Positions 15,401-23,803 are shown, numbered from the stretch's first letter. The stretch: 50,294 bases of DNA from Caryophanales bacterium (GCA_021621525.1 JAJVUU010000004.1:1-50294); one strand, 5' to 3'. A program made the numbers and translations. The notes: generated from the sequence alone by a model not told the origin.

Positions 15401-17014
15401 TCAATCCAAAGCAAGAAAACGAAGAATCTCCTTGGGGATGTCATGATAATCATGGGTGACATAGGAAAGTTCCTTCATTCCCTCGATTCTGTCCTCTTCT
15501 CCCTTCGGTCGAATCCCGACGACATACCTTACCTTGCTAGCATACGCGCTCTTGATGCCAGAGACGGAATCTTCAAAGATGACTGTATCCTCTTTCCTTA
15601 CATTCAACTGCTTCAAGGCTCTTTCATAGATCATCGGGTCCGGTTTTCCCCTTGTCAAGGTACCATCGTCATAGATGATGTCGTCCTTCCTAAAATAGTC
15701 AAGAAGATGAAATGTCCTGATATACCAATCGACGTTCGGCTTTCTGCTGGCTGTGGCAATGGCAAGGAAAACACCATGTTTCTTCAAGTCGAAAAGAAAT
15801 TCCGTCAAACCATCCACAAGATGAAGGCTATCTTTGTCTTCCTCGCACATTCTTTGGTAGATCAGCTCCTTTTCCGTAGAGAGGCGTTCCACCTCTTCTT
15901 CGGACAATTTCTTCCCAGTGAAATATTCAAGGATGGCTTTGTTGTTGAAACCATGGATATGGCTGGCAAACTCCTCATCCTTTATTTCACGATGATATTT
16001 TTCCAAGGCGAATTCTCTCCAGGAACGGACGTGTTTTTCTTCATCGAAGAACATCGTTCCATTAAAGTCAAAAATCACCGCCTTATGTTCATTGCTGATG
16101 TTCATATTCATTTCAAAGCACTCCTGATAAGTCTTTTTCAGCTGCGTATAGCTGACATGGGTATAGATGGATGTCGTTCTTATGTTCTTATGGCCAAGGA
16201 GTTCCTGGACCGTCCTGATATCGGCGCCATTGGTCACCAACTCCGTAGCAAAGGAATGTCTTAGCATGTGCGGATGGACACGAAGGGTGAAGCCTGATTT
16301 GCATGCTGCCGATTGCAGGATATACTCAAGTCCCCGGATCGTCAGTTTATTTCCTCGGTTCGAAAGAAAAAAAGTGCCATCATCATTCTGATTGGAGAGG
16401 AGTCTTACCCTCAACCCCTTTCCATAGATTTCCATCGCATTCCTGCATATCGGTGTAAAAGGAACAATGCGCTGCTTATCTCCCTTTCCAGTGACCTTGA
16501 CCCGCATCTTCTCTTCATCGATATCTTCTTTTTGAAGACCTATGATTTCAGAGCAGCGTAGGCCGCTGGCAAAAAGGAGTTCCAATATGGCCTGGTCCCT
16601 GTCCTTGAGGTCATCCGTCCTCTGCTTGTTGGAATCCAGGAACTGACACACCTCTTCATAAGTAAGGAATTCAGGAAGTTTCTTATCCTTTTTGGGAATG
16701 TTGATGACTTCAAAAGGATTATCCTTCCCATCCTTGAAGGCGTATAGATAACGATAGAAATGCCTGAGCGCCGAAATCCTTCTCTGGATGGAGGACTTTT
16801 CTTTCTCATCGAGATTCAGCTGAAGAAGGTAGGTCCTGATCGTATCACGATCAGGACTTTCCTTACGTTTTCCCTGTGAAGAAAGAAAAAGAAGGAAATC
16901 AGCGACATCTTCTCCATAGGATACCATCGTCTTCTCCGAATATCCTCTGACAGAGACAAGATAATCCAGGAAATCCGAAAAATCAGGATCGTTGATTTTT
17001 GCGATACGGTTCAT
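15401..17014 (-). CDS. Tyrosine recombinase (XerC/D-like) fused in frame to a HAD phosphatase
   Basis: A 537-residue protein. Residues 1-300 are a complete Xer-type recombinase: SAM-like N-domain (about 8-95) and catalytic residues Arg153, Lys177, His249, Arg252, His275 and Tyr284, in the usual spacing for XerD. With no stop codon it runs into a beta-phosphoglucomutase-like HAD domain (about 308-537): DFNGT (Asp316; the usual second Asp is Asn318), Thr421 in IATAS, Lys457 in RGKPDP, and EDSVSG (481-486). An SD-like AGGAG lies nine bases before Met302, so the HAD part could also be made alone. The start at 17014 is chosen because it follows the hemolysin III stop by one base and gives a normal Xer N-terminus. 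In B. subtilis xerC occupies this place after topA. Confidence 0.88.
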   Translation of the reverse strand: MNRIAKINDPDFSDFLDYLVSVRGYSEKTMVSYGEDVADFLLFLSSQGKRKESPDRDTIRTYLLQLNLDEKEKSSIQRRISALRHFYRYLYAFKDGKDNPFEVINIPKKDKKLPEFLTYEEVCQFLDSNKQRTDDLKDRDQAILELLFASGLRCSEIIGLQKEDIDEEKMRVKVTGKGDKQRIVPFTPICRNAMEIYGKGLRVRLLSNQNDDGTFFLSNRGNKLTIRGLEYILQSAACKSGFTLRVHPHMLRHSFATELVTNGADIRTVQELLGHKNIRTTSIYTHVSYTQLKKTYQECFEMNMNISNEHKAVIFDFNGTMFFDEEKHVRSWREFALEKYHREIKDEEFASHIHGFNNKAILEYFTGKKLSEEEVERLSTEKELIYQRMCEEDKDSLHLVDGLTEFLFDLKKHGVFLAIATASRKPNVDWYIRTFHLLDYFRKDDIIYDDGTLTRGKPDPMIYERALKQLNVRKEDTVIFEDSVSGIKSAYASKVRYVVGIRPKGEEDRIEGMKELSYVTHDYHDIPKEILRFLALD

Positions 17015-17015
17015 C

Positions 17016-17954
17016 CTATAATCCGGCAATGCAATAGAGGAATACACCCAGATACTGGAGAAGGGTTCCCCCGATGACGAAAATATGGAAGATGGAATGC
17101 CAATACCTTTTCTTCGAACCGATTCCATAAAGAATCGAGCCGACCGTATAGGTGATTCCGCCACCGATCAGAAGCCATGTTCCTGTAAAACCCATACCAC
17201 CCTGAACCAGGAATGGATAGAAGAAGATGATTCCCCAGCCGATGGCGATATAGAGAATCATGGAGATGACCTTGACAGGCATTTTCCTCATCATGGTTGC
17301 ATTCAATACGACACCTAGGACCGCAAGAAGAACAACCACGGCAAGAATCACATAATTCCATGGTGTGAAATCTGCAAGTCCCAAAAGGGTTACCGGCACA
17401 TAGGTCCCCGCAATCAAAAGATAGATGGTGCAGTGGTCAAGCACCTGAAAGACCCTTTTCCCTTTATTGATATGAAGTCCATGATATATCGAAGAAATCG
17501 CATAAAGCGTGATGCTTGTCACACCGAAGATGATCATGGAAAGAAGAGGCATGAACTCTCCCGGCTTTTTCAAAAGGGAGAACACGACACCAAGGATCAA
17601 GCCGATCAAAGAAAGGCCTCCTCCCACGATATGGGTGACCATATTGAAGATTTCTTCGCTATGAAGATAGAAAGGAAGCTGCTGCTTCTTCCTGAGTTCG
17701 GAAATTTCTTCCTTGGAAAGATATTTTTCCTTGATCTTGGTCTCTTTTTCATGGTTTCCTGAGAAATCATTCTTCAAAAACTGCTTCTTCGCAGCATATT
17801 CCTGTTTGATCAGCTTTTTGGACTGCTTATAGTTTTTCTTCTTTTCCAGGTACCTTTTCTTTTCTTCGAGAAGTTGCAACCTGGAGTCTTCAATCTTTTC
17901 GTCCCTTTCGATAGAAAGACCTTTTTTTGCTTCCGTAAATTCTATTTTGGTCAT
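17016..17954 (-). CDS. Hemolysin III / PAQR-family membrane protein with long cytoplasmic N-terminus
   Basis: The C-terminal 210 residues form a seven-TM hemolysin III (YqfA/YplQ) protein. It starts with the marker SEEIFNMVTHIVGGGLSLIG and continues with SSIYHGLHINKGKRVFQVLDH and YWHSIFHIFVIGG; the conserved His residues of the family's predicted metal site are present. The first 100 residues are highly charged, Lys/Glu-rich and probably coiled coil, which is unusual for the family. The start is uncertain. A GTG at 17975 lies inside the topA terminator hairpin, and I prefer ATG 17954 just after it; neither has a good SD. The stop is followed after one base by the recombinase start. Function is unproven; 'hemolysin' is a historical name. 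Confidence 0.85.
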   Translation of the reverse strand: MTKIEFTEAKKGLSIERDEKIEDSRLQLLEEKKRYLEKKKNYKQSKKLIKQEYAAKKQFLKNDFSGNHEKETKIKEKYLSKEEISELRKKQQLPFYLHSEEIFNMVTHIVGGGLSLIGLILGVVFSLLKKPGEFMPLLSMIIFGVTSITLYAISSIYHGLHINKGKRVFQVLDHCTIYLLIAGTYVPVTLLGLADFTPWNYVILAVVVLLAVLGVVLNATMMRKMPVKVISMILYIAIGWGIIFFYPFLVQGGMGFTGTWLLIGGGITYTVGSILYGIGSKKRYWHSIFHIFVIGGTLLQYLGVFLYCIAGL

Positions 17955-17963
17955 GAAAATCTG

Positions 17964-17992
17964 AAAAATAGCCACTGAAAAGTGGCTATTTT
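17964..17992 (-). terminator. Strong hairpin between topA and the hemolysin III gene
   Basis: AAAATAGCCACT (17965-17976) and AGTGGCTATTTT (17981-17992) form a perfect 12-base stem with a four-base loop. It starts five bases after the topA stop, and the minus-strand transcript ends in TTTTT. It should end most topA transcripts. Confidence 0.88.
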
Positions 17993-17996
17993 CTCC

Positions 17997-20147
17997 TTAT
18001 TGTTTCTTTTTACGTCCCGTCTTCTTCGGAGCATTCCCATCCTTTTGGATATAATGACAGGCTGGATAATTGGAGCAACCGATGAACGTCTTTCCCCAGC
18101 GGCTCTTCTTCTCAATCAGATGCCCGACATGGCACTGAGGACAAAGAGGAGCATCTGCAGGAATTTCAACCGGTTTCTTTTCGGTTCCAAGAGGATTTCC
18201 CTGCAAGTCTTCCATATAAGTGCATGAAGGATAGTTGGAGCAACCGACGAATTCGCCTCTCTTCCCCTTACGTTTGACAAGCTGTCCTCCACAGCGTGGA
18301 CACACCCTGTCAGGAATGACATCAGGCTGCTCCTTTTCAATGTAATTGCAATTTGGATAATCAGAACAACCGACAAATTCACCATACCTACCTTTACGGT
18401 ATACAAGAGGCTTTCCGCACTTCGGGCAGACCCTTCCTTCGACAACCTTTGGCTGAAGCTTCTCCATGTGTTCCTGGGCAGCATCATAGTATTTGGTAAA
18501 CTCATCCCAGAAATCGCTGAGCAGCTTGATACGGTCAGTCTTGCCATCGGCGATACTGTCGAGGGAAGCCTCCATGCCGGCAGTGTAGCTGGCATCCATA
18601 TACTTTGGGAAATATTCTTCAAGCTTGTCGACGGTCAGTTCACCCTGCTCCGTTGGAATCAAGGAACCCTTCTGGCTTTCCACATAATCACGGTCAAGAA
18701 GCGTGGATATCGTCGAAGCATAGGTAGAAGGTCTTCCGATACCATTCTCCTGCATCAGCTTGACGACACGGCCTTCATTATAGCGGTTGGGAGCCTTGGT
18801 GAAATGCTGGGTCTTGGTGATTTCCTTGACAGAGACGGCATCACCGACCTTGATATCCTTGGGAAGCTTTTCGACATCCTTGCCATCCTCTTCATATTTG
18901 CCATAGATGGCATAATAACCAGGGAATACATTCTTGGTGGAGGAAGTCTGGAAGTCAAAATCATTTCCAGAAAGAGTCAGCGTCGTAATCTGATCCTGCT
19001 TGGCAGCCATAAGAGAACTGACGGCCCTGTCATAGATCAGAGTGTATAGTTTCAACTCATCTTTGGTCAAAAAGGCCTTGACCCGCTCAGGAGTGAACGT
19101 GATATCCGTCGGGCGGATGGCTTCATGGGCATCCTGGACATTCTTGTTGGATTTCTGCATATGGGCATTGCCAAGGTATTCCTTGCCATAGGAAATCAGG
19201 ATATGCTGATGAGCTGCATCGATGAATTCCTGGGCAAGCCTGGTGGAGTCGGTTCTCATATAGGTGATAAGACCGGTGAGGGCACCATCAATTTCCTTAC
19301 CTTCATAGAGACGCTGGGCAAGGGCTGCTGTCTTTTTGGTTGAAAAATGAAGCTGGGCAAAAGCTTCCTGTTGCAAAGTGGAAGTGATGAACGGTGGTTT
19401 CGGCTCCTTCTTAGTGATATTCGACTTGATATTGGATACAGTAAAGGAGTCCGGAAGCTGGCTTACGATATCCAAAGCTTCCTGTTCGGAAGCAATCTTG
19501 ATCGGTTTTCCAAGATGAAAAGCCAAATCCGCATGAAGTGTATTCTTCCCGGAAAGGAAATCGCCGGCAATGGTCCAGTATTCCTGGGGAATGAATGCTT
19601 GAATTTCACGTTCCTTGTCAACAATGAACTTCAAAACGACGGATTGGACACGTCCAGCACTCCTGGACTTGATTCTTCGCTGAAGAAGATTGGAAAGCCT
19701 ATAGCCCATGAGACGATCGATGATACGTCTGGCTTCCTGGGACTCGACAAGTTTCATGTCGATGGTTCTAGGGTTATCCAAGGCCTTAAGAATTGCATTC
19801 TTGGTGATCTCATGGAATTCAAGTCTTGGTGTTTTCTCGACATCCAGTCCGAGCACCTGGGCAAGGTGCCAGGAGATAGCTTCTCCCTCACGGTCAGGGT
19901 CGGTCGCCAGATAGACGACATCCGCCTTGCTCACGGCAGCTTTGAGTTCCTTGACGGTCTGAACCTTGTCAGGGGAAATCTTATATGTCGGCTTGAAGCC
20001 GTCGTCCAAATCAACACCCAGACCCATCTTGCCGGTAGAGGCAAGATCCCTGATATGGCCTTTGGAAGCCAACACTTTGTAATCGGACCCTAAAAAATGA
20101 CCGATGGTTTCACTTTTATGCGGGGATTCAACAATTAATAATTTCAT
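17997..20147 (-). CDS. topA: DNA topoisomerase I
   Basis: Type IA topoisomerase that relaxes negative supercoils. It has 716 residues from ATG 20147; a GTG three codons earlier would crowd the SD-like AAGGG. Toprim domain at the N-terminus (LLIVESPHKSETI, then DPDRE at about 83-87), catalytic Tyr296 in GLITYMRTDSTRL, and three C-terminal C4 zinc fingers, each with the family signature GCS(N/D)YPxC (last finger GCSNYPACHYIQ). A near-consensus promoter lies upstream, with a dyad just beyond its -35. It follows dprA as in B. subtilis. Confidence 0.98.
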   Translation of the reverse strand: MKLLIVESPHKSETIGHFLGSDYKVLASKGHIRDLASTGKMGLGVDLDDGFKPTYKISPDKVQTVKELKAAVSKADVVYLATDPDREGEAISWHLAQVLGLDVEKTPRLEFHEITKNAILKALDNPRTIDMKLVESQEARRIIDRLMGYRLSNLLQRRIKSRSAGRVQSVVLKFIVDKEREIQAFIPQEYWTIAGDFLSGKNTLHADLAFHLGKPIKIASEQEALDIVSQLPDSFTVSNIKSNITKKEPKPPFITSTLQQEAFAQLHFSTKKTAALAQRLYEGKEIDGALTGLITYMRTDSTRLAQEFIDAAHQHILISYGKEYLGNAHMQKSNKNVQDAHEAIRPTDITFTPERVKAFLTKDELKLYTLIYDRAVSSLMAAKQDQITTLTLSGNDFDFQTSSTKNVFPGYYAIYGKYEEDGKDVEKLPKDIKVGDAVSVKEITKTQHFTKAPNRYNEGRVVKLMQENGIGRPSTYASTISTLLDRDYVESQKGSLIPTEQGELTVDKLEEYFPKYMDASYTAGMEASLDSIADGKTDRIKLLSDFWDEFTKYYDAAQEHMEKLQPKVVEGRVCPKCGKPLVYRKGRYGEFVGCSDYPNCNYIEKEQPDVIPDRVCPRCGGQLVKRKGKRGEFVGCSNYPSCTYMEDLQGNPLGTEKKPVEIPADAPLCPQCHVGHLIEKKSRWGKTFIGCSNYPACHYIQKDGNAPKKTGRKKKQ

Positions 20148-20177
20148 ATTTCGCACACCCTTGATTTTTTCCCTACT

Positions 20178-20206
20178 ATTATTATTAGGTTAGGAAAACT
20201 TGTCAA
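20178..20206 (-). promoter_or_regulatory. Promoter of topA
   Basis: Consensus -35 TTGACA (20201-20206), a 17-base spacer and -10 AATAAT (20178-20183), about 30 bases before the topA start. Confidence 0.75.
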
Positions 20207-20220
20207 GCCATTGTTTTTCT

Positions 20221-20239
20221 CTTAACTTTATAAGTTAAG
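20221..20239. repeat. Inverted repeat upstream of the topA promoter
   Basis: CTTAACTT (20221-20228) and AAGTTAAG (20232-20239) form an eight-base dyad 14 bases upstream of the topA -35 and after the dprA stop. On the minus strand no T-run follows, so a regulatory or supercoil-sensitive element is as likely as a dprA terminator. Confidence 0.45.
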
Positions 20240-20264
20240 AAGATTTTTCGTTCCTGTCATGTTT

Positions 20265-21074
20265 TTAAGAAACGGCATCACATACGCTCTCGATGGCATC
20301 GATCAGGTCTTTCGGACAGAGAATGGACTCTGCTCCACTCTTGATGGCAGCATTGGTGAGGTCATCGCCGGTTACGTTGCATGGCAAGGCACATACTTCC
20401 TTTCCAAAATCCAAGGCATACTTCAATGTCGAAGATGTTCCGGAACGATTGGTTCCGCCACCGATGAAAAGGACAGGTGATGCAATGGCAAGCAACCTGT
20501 TGCGGAAAAGGAAATTCTCCTTTTTTGCCTGAAGGTTCCCTGGATATTCGGAGATGACAAGCCCTTTTCCAGACTTGCAGTAATCATAGATGCACTGATT
20601 GTAACTCGGATATGGGTTGTCAATCCCACTGCCGATGATACTGACGACAGGGGCACCTCTTTCCATAGCTGCCTTCATGAAGGTCTGGTCAAGGCCATCA
20701 GCCATTCCGGAAATGACGGCAAGTTCATCCTTGAAATGTTCTTCGCAACGCTGAAGGAATTCATAACATGTGCGGTTCTGATAGATGCTTGGCTTTCTTG
20801 AACCGACACAGGTGATACGATACTTCTTTTCCAGAAGCGACAGATTGCCATAATAGTAGAACAGGATAGGTGGATTGGCACAGTGCTTGAAGACTTCCGG
20901 ATACTGATCTCCGGTAATTTCACAGAAGTTCGACTTGACCTTGGAAAGAGCCTCCTGTATCTTCTCAGAGGTAAAGGCAGGCTTACGATACTTGATTTCC
21001 TCAATCATCTTCTGATAATCTCCGTCATACTGAATCGAAATCGACAAAAGAATGTCACGTGCTGAAACTTGCAT
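20265..21074 (-). CDS. dprA: DNA processing protein DprA (Smf)
   Basis: Loads RecA onto incoming single-stranded DNA during transformation. It has 269 residues with the Rossmann-like core: GSRKPSIYQNRTCYEF, VISGMADGLDQTFMKAAM, the IGSGIDNPYPSYN loop, GLVISEYPG, FLFRNRLLAIAS, and GTSSTLKYALDFGKEVCALPC. SD AGGAGG lies nine bases before ATG. It follows rnhB by 55 bases. No other competence gene is in the window, and dprA alone does not prove that the cell is transformable. Confidence 0.95.
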   Translation of the reverse strand: MQVSARDILLSISIQYDGDYQKMIEEIKYRKPAFTSEKIQEALSKVKSNFCEITGDQYPEVFKHCANPPILFYYYGNLSLLEKKYRITCVGSRKPSIYQNRTCYEFLQRCEEHFKDELAVISGMADGLDQTFMKAAMERGAPVVSIIGSGIDNPYPSYNQCIYDYCKSGKGLVISEYPGNLQAKKENFLFRNRLLAIASPVLFIGGGTNRSGTSSTLKYALDFGKEVCALPCNVTGDDLTNAAIKSGAESILCPKDLIDAIESVCDAVS

Positions 21075-21129
21075 GAATAAGTTCCTCCTACTCTTATATT
21101 GTCATCAAAGCAGGAATTTGTACGTTTTT

Positions 21130-21780
21130 TCAAAACAATGTCATCTGTTCGATTCCAAGAGACATGCTTTTGACAGGTTCGAAACTCTTTCTATGAACGC
21201 CGTCGACAAATCCATATTCCTTCAATGCGGCAAGGTGATCCTTGGTTCCATATCCCTTGTTCTTGGCAAAATGATACTGAGGATACTTGCCGTCAAGCTC
21301 CACCATATAGTCATCCCTTGTCACCTTGGCAAGGATGCTAGCCGCAGCGACAGAGAGACTTGTCGCATCTCCTTTGGGGATGGAAAGAAGGTCAATATCC
21401 GTATGAAGCTTCATATAGTCCGTAATGATGAAATCAACTTCCTGCTTCTTTTGAATCTCCATGAGGCATGTTTCCATGCCTAGTCTGTCAGCTTCAAGAA
21501 TATTGATGGAATCTATCGTTTCAACAGGAACAAGACAAACGAAATATGCCAAAGCAACTTCTTTGATTTCAACAAAAAGTTTTCTTCTTTCCTTATCGGT
21601 CAGCTTCTTGGAGTCATTGATGAGAGGATTGTCGTAATCAAGAGGAAGAACGACTCCGGCAGAACTGACCGGGCCTGCCAAAGGGCCACGTCCAGCCTCA
21701 TCAAATCCTGCAATGAAACGCACCCGGTGTTCCTTCCTCTGAAGGTCATCAAAGGCTTTGAGGTCCTTTCTTTCACTCAT
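21130..21780 (-). CDS. rnhB: Ribonuclease HII
   Basis: Removes ribonucleotides and RNA primers from DNA duplexes. It has 216 residues from ATG 21780. The signature GFDEAGRGPLAGPV has Asp27 and Glu28; NDSKKLTDKERRKLF and the ASILAKVTRDDYM segment with its catalytic Asp follow. The ORF continues upstream, but the real start is set by SD GGGAGG ten bases before ATG and by the family N-terminus. Its start overlaps the rbgA stop by eight bases (ATGAGTGA). Confidence 0.97.
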   Translation of the reverse strand: MSERKDLKAFDDLQRKEHRVRFIAGFDEAGRGPLAGPVSSAGVVLPLDYDNPLINDSKKLTDKERRKLFVEIKEVALAYFVCLVPVETIDSINILEADRLGMETCLMEIQKKQEVDFIITDYMKLHTDIDLLSIPKGDATSLSVAAASILAKVTRDDYMVELDGKYPQYHFAKNKGYGTKDHLAALKEYGFVDGVHRKSFEPVKSMSLGIEQMTLF

Positions 21781-22621
21781 CGAAGGAAATCCTCCCGAGG
21801 GTACCGCTTCTGAATTCGCTGAGAAGCGTATTTCTTGCACGTCCGGTATCTTCCTTGCCGTTTTGCAGGAAAGAACGGGAGCGGGCAATCTGGGCAAAGA
21901 TTTCTTCATCGTCCGCATCAAAATCAAGCTCGCCATACCTCTTGACAAGATTATCCGGATACTTTTCCTTCAGATAATCCAACAGATAGTCACTTAAGGC
22001 AACTATCGGAAGGATATCCTGCCTGACAGAACCCAGAAGAGCAAGTCTGGCGATGACGTTCTTATCCTCATAATTCGGTTCAAGGACACCTGGCGCATCA
22101 AAGATGAATATCTTATCCGTGACATGGATCAATGTCTCAGCCCTGGTCTTTCCAGGCTTGTTCTCAACAGCCGCCTTCTTCTTTCCGGCAAGAGAATTGA
22201 TGAAGGTCGATTTACCGACGTTGGGGATACCTAAAACAATGAAACGCTTCACCGGAAGAGGAAGATTCAGTTTTTCAAATCTCCTATCCTGGCTTGTCCT
22301 GACACATGAAAGATAACGAAGAAGTTCCTTGCCAGCCTTCTTGTCTCTCAGGTCATAGCAGAAAGGTTCGACGCCTTTATCCTTGAGAACCTGTTTCTGT
22401 CTGTCAAAGATGACAGGATCGGCAAGGTCTATCTTAGAAAAGACAATGACCTTTGCCTTTCCCTGCGTGATTTTATCAAGATAATCCGGATAAGATGAAA
22501 AAGGTGCTCTGGCATCGCAGATTTCAATCACGCCATCGCACTGCTTCAGTTTTTCCTGTATCCTGCGTATAGCCTTTTGCATGTGGCCGGGATACCAATT
22601 GATTTCATGTATTTGGTTCAT
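21773..22621 (-). CDS. rbgA: Ribosome biogenesis GTPase RbgA (YlqF)
   Basis: Circularly permuted GTPase needed for late 50S subunit assembly. It has 282 residues with the hallmark N-terminus NWYPGHMQKA (8-17). Order of G motifs: G4 SKID (62-65), G1 GIPNVGKST (131-139), G2 region KPGKTR, G3 DAPG (175-178, more often DTPG), then the C-terminal helical domain. The only SD-like sequence (AAAGGA) is 12 bases upstream. It is the first gene of the rbgA-rnhB-dprA cluster, in the same order as in B. subtilis. Confidence 0.96.
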   Translation of the reverse strand: MNQIHEINWYPGHMQKAIRRIQEKLKQCDGVIEICDARAPFSSYPDYLDKITQGKAKVIVFSKIDLADPVIFDRQKQVLKDKGVEPFCYDLRDKKAGKELLRYLSCVRTSQDRRFEKLNLPLPVKRFIVLGIPNVGKSTFINSLAGKKKAAVENKPGKTRAETLIHVTDKIFIFDAPGVLEPNYEDKNVIARLALLGSVRQDILPIVALSDYLLDYLKEKYPDNLVKRYGELDFDADDEEIFAQIARSRSFLQNGKEDTGRARNTLLSEFRSGTLGRISFDE

Positions 22622-22692
22622 AGCGATAAGGGTTCCTTTCCATATTCAAGGAAATCATAATAGTTTCGAATGTTATCCAGAAGAGTTTCGAC

Positions 22693-22698
22693 TATAAT
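22693..22698 (+). promoter_or_regulatory. -10 element giving a probable leaderless mRNA
   Basis: A consensus TATAAT ends seven bases before the A of the ATG at 22705, so transcription should start at or within one or two bases of the start codon. The -35 is weak (ATGTTA at 17-base spacing). No SD is present. Confidence 0.55.
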
Positions 22699-22704
22699 AA
22701 TCAT

Positions 22705-23064
22705 ATGCTTAAAGATAAACTAAGACAACTGAGGGTTGAACACGGGTACACCCAGGAAATGCTTGCCCTGAAGCTCAAGATAAAGCAATACAACATCGCA
22801 GACTATGAAGTCGGAAGAATCGAACCGAACCTTCCTATCCTTCTACGCTATGCTGATATATTTGATGTGTCCATGGATGAATTATTGGAAAGAAAAGTCA
22901 TGGATCCGGCAAGAGAGACGAAAGTCCGTCAAAAAATAGATTGTAAGACAGTGATTTTTCTTGAAACCCTGCAATCTTTAAATGATACCGATTATGGCAA
23001 AGCCATACGAACCTGTCAGAACATCGTAGATGAGCTGGCAAGAAAAGAAAAGGATTTGCTATAA
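22705..23064 (+). CDS. XRE-family helix-turn-helix regulator
   Basis: A 119-residue protein. Residues 3-58 are a Cro/CI helix-turn-helix (LRQLRVEHGYTQEMLALKLK, DYEVGRIEPNLPILLRYADIFDVSMDELL). The C-terminal 55 residues are helical, with a KTVIFLETLQSLNDTDYGKAIR segment that may dimerise. The ATG has no SD and lies seven bases after a TATAAT, so the message is probably leaderless. It converges on the CarD-like gene and the 3' ends overlap by six bases, so readthrough would make each antisense to the other. The target is unknown. Confidence 0.85.
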   Translation: MLKDKLRQLRVEHGYTQEMLALKLKIKQYNIADYEVGRIEPNLPILLRYADIFDVSMDELLERKVMDPARETKVRQKIDCKTVIFLETLQSLNDTDYGKAIRTCQNIVDELARKEKDLL

Positions 23065-23571
23065 AGCCAGACCGATTCTTTCCTGAATGAAGTTTTCGAC
23101 TTCGCTTGGAGAGATTCCCAGTGCCAAGGACATCTCGTTTTCAAACATGGCCCTGAGAGAGTCCAGGAGCCTCTTATCAAAATCAGAAAACGGCTTGTTG
23201 GCCTTTTTCCTCTGTTCCCTGTACTCAAGAAGAGACTTGATGACGCGAAGGATATCATTGCGGTTGCCACTGGCAACAATCTTGGTATACTGCAGTTTTC
23301 TCTCCCTTGGCGATGCCTCCGGAAATGGTTTGATATCAGTGAGAGAATCAATCAAAGAAAGTGCTTCCTCTTTGGAAAGGATTTTCTTCAGAAGCGACTC
23401 TGACCTGCTCACAGGGATGAAGGACTGAAAGCCTGGATTGAGACCATAGTCAAAGAACGGAGTCAATATGAAATAGGCTTCCTTCTCCATACCAAAATCC
23501 TTGTCTTCGATTCCAGTGATCGAATAAATCCTACCGCTTTTGTCAATCACCTTTTCACCAGACTGAAACAT
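23059..23571 (-). CDS. CarD/CdnL-family RNA polymerase-binding regulator
   Basis: A 170-residue protein. The N-terminal Tudor-like RNA polymerase-interacting domain is seen in FQSGEKVIDKSGRIYSITGI and YFILTPFF...FIPVSRSE. The C-terminal domain is all-helical, with RERKLQYTKIVASGNRNDIL and VIKSLLEYREQRK as in CarD/YdeB proteins. CarD proteins bind the beta subunit and stabilise open promoter complexes, especially at rRNA and other weak-melting promoters. SD GGAGGGAG is eight bases before ATG. An extended -10 promoter lies about 85 bases upstream. Confidence 0.85.
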   Translation of the reverse strand: MFQSGEKVIDKSGRIYSITGIEDKDFGMEKEAYFILTPFFDYGLNPGFQSFIPVSRSESLLKKILSKEEALSLIDSLTDIKPFPEASPRERKLQYTKIVASGNRNDILRVIKSLLEYREQRKKANKPFSDFDKRLLDSLRAMFENEMSLALGISPSEVENFIQERIGLAL

Positions 23572-23653
23572 ATGTCGTTCTCCCTCCCAGGAATATCAAA
23601 CACAGGCATATACTCCAAGATAGTATTTTAGACCGCCCCGGTTGTCTTTCTAT

Positions 23654-23662
23654 ATTATACCA
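23654..23662 (-). promoter_or_regulatory. Extended -10 promoter of the CarD-like gene
   Basis: On the minus strand TGGTATAAT gives a consensus -10 (23654-23659) with the TGn extension. The -35 at 17 bases is weak, as expected for extended -10 promoters. Confidence 0.6.
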
Positions 23663-23748
23663 TTTTTTGTACATTTTTTGACGCTTGAACATTTCTTTCG
23701 TGTTTACATTAAGTTTTAGCTGTAAAAAAGATAAAACCTTAAGTCCAA

Positions 23749-23785
23749 ACAAAATCCCACCCCAGGTTGTTCCTGAGATGGGATT
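23749..23785 (-). terminator. Terminator of the eight-repeat lipoprotein gene
   Basis: AATCCCA (23753-23759) pairs with TGGGATT (23779-23785), with inner CAGG/CCTG pairing. On the minus strand it is followed by TTTTGTTT. It lies 19 bases past the stop codon. Confidence 0.8.
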
Positions 23786-23803
23786 GTCTTCATTCAGAGC
23801 ATA

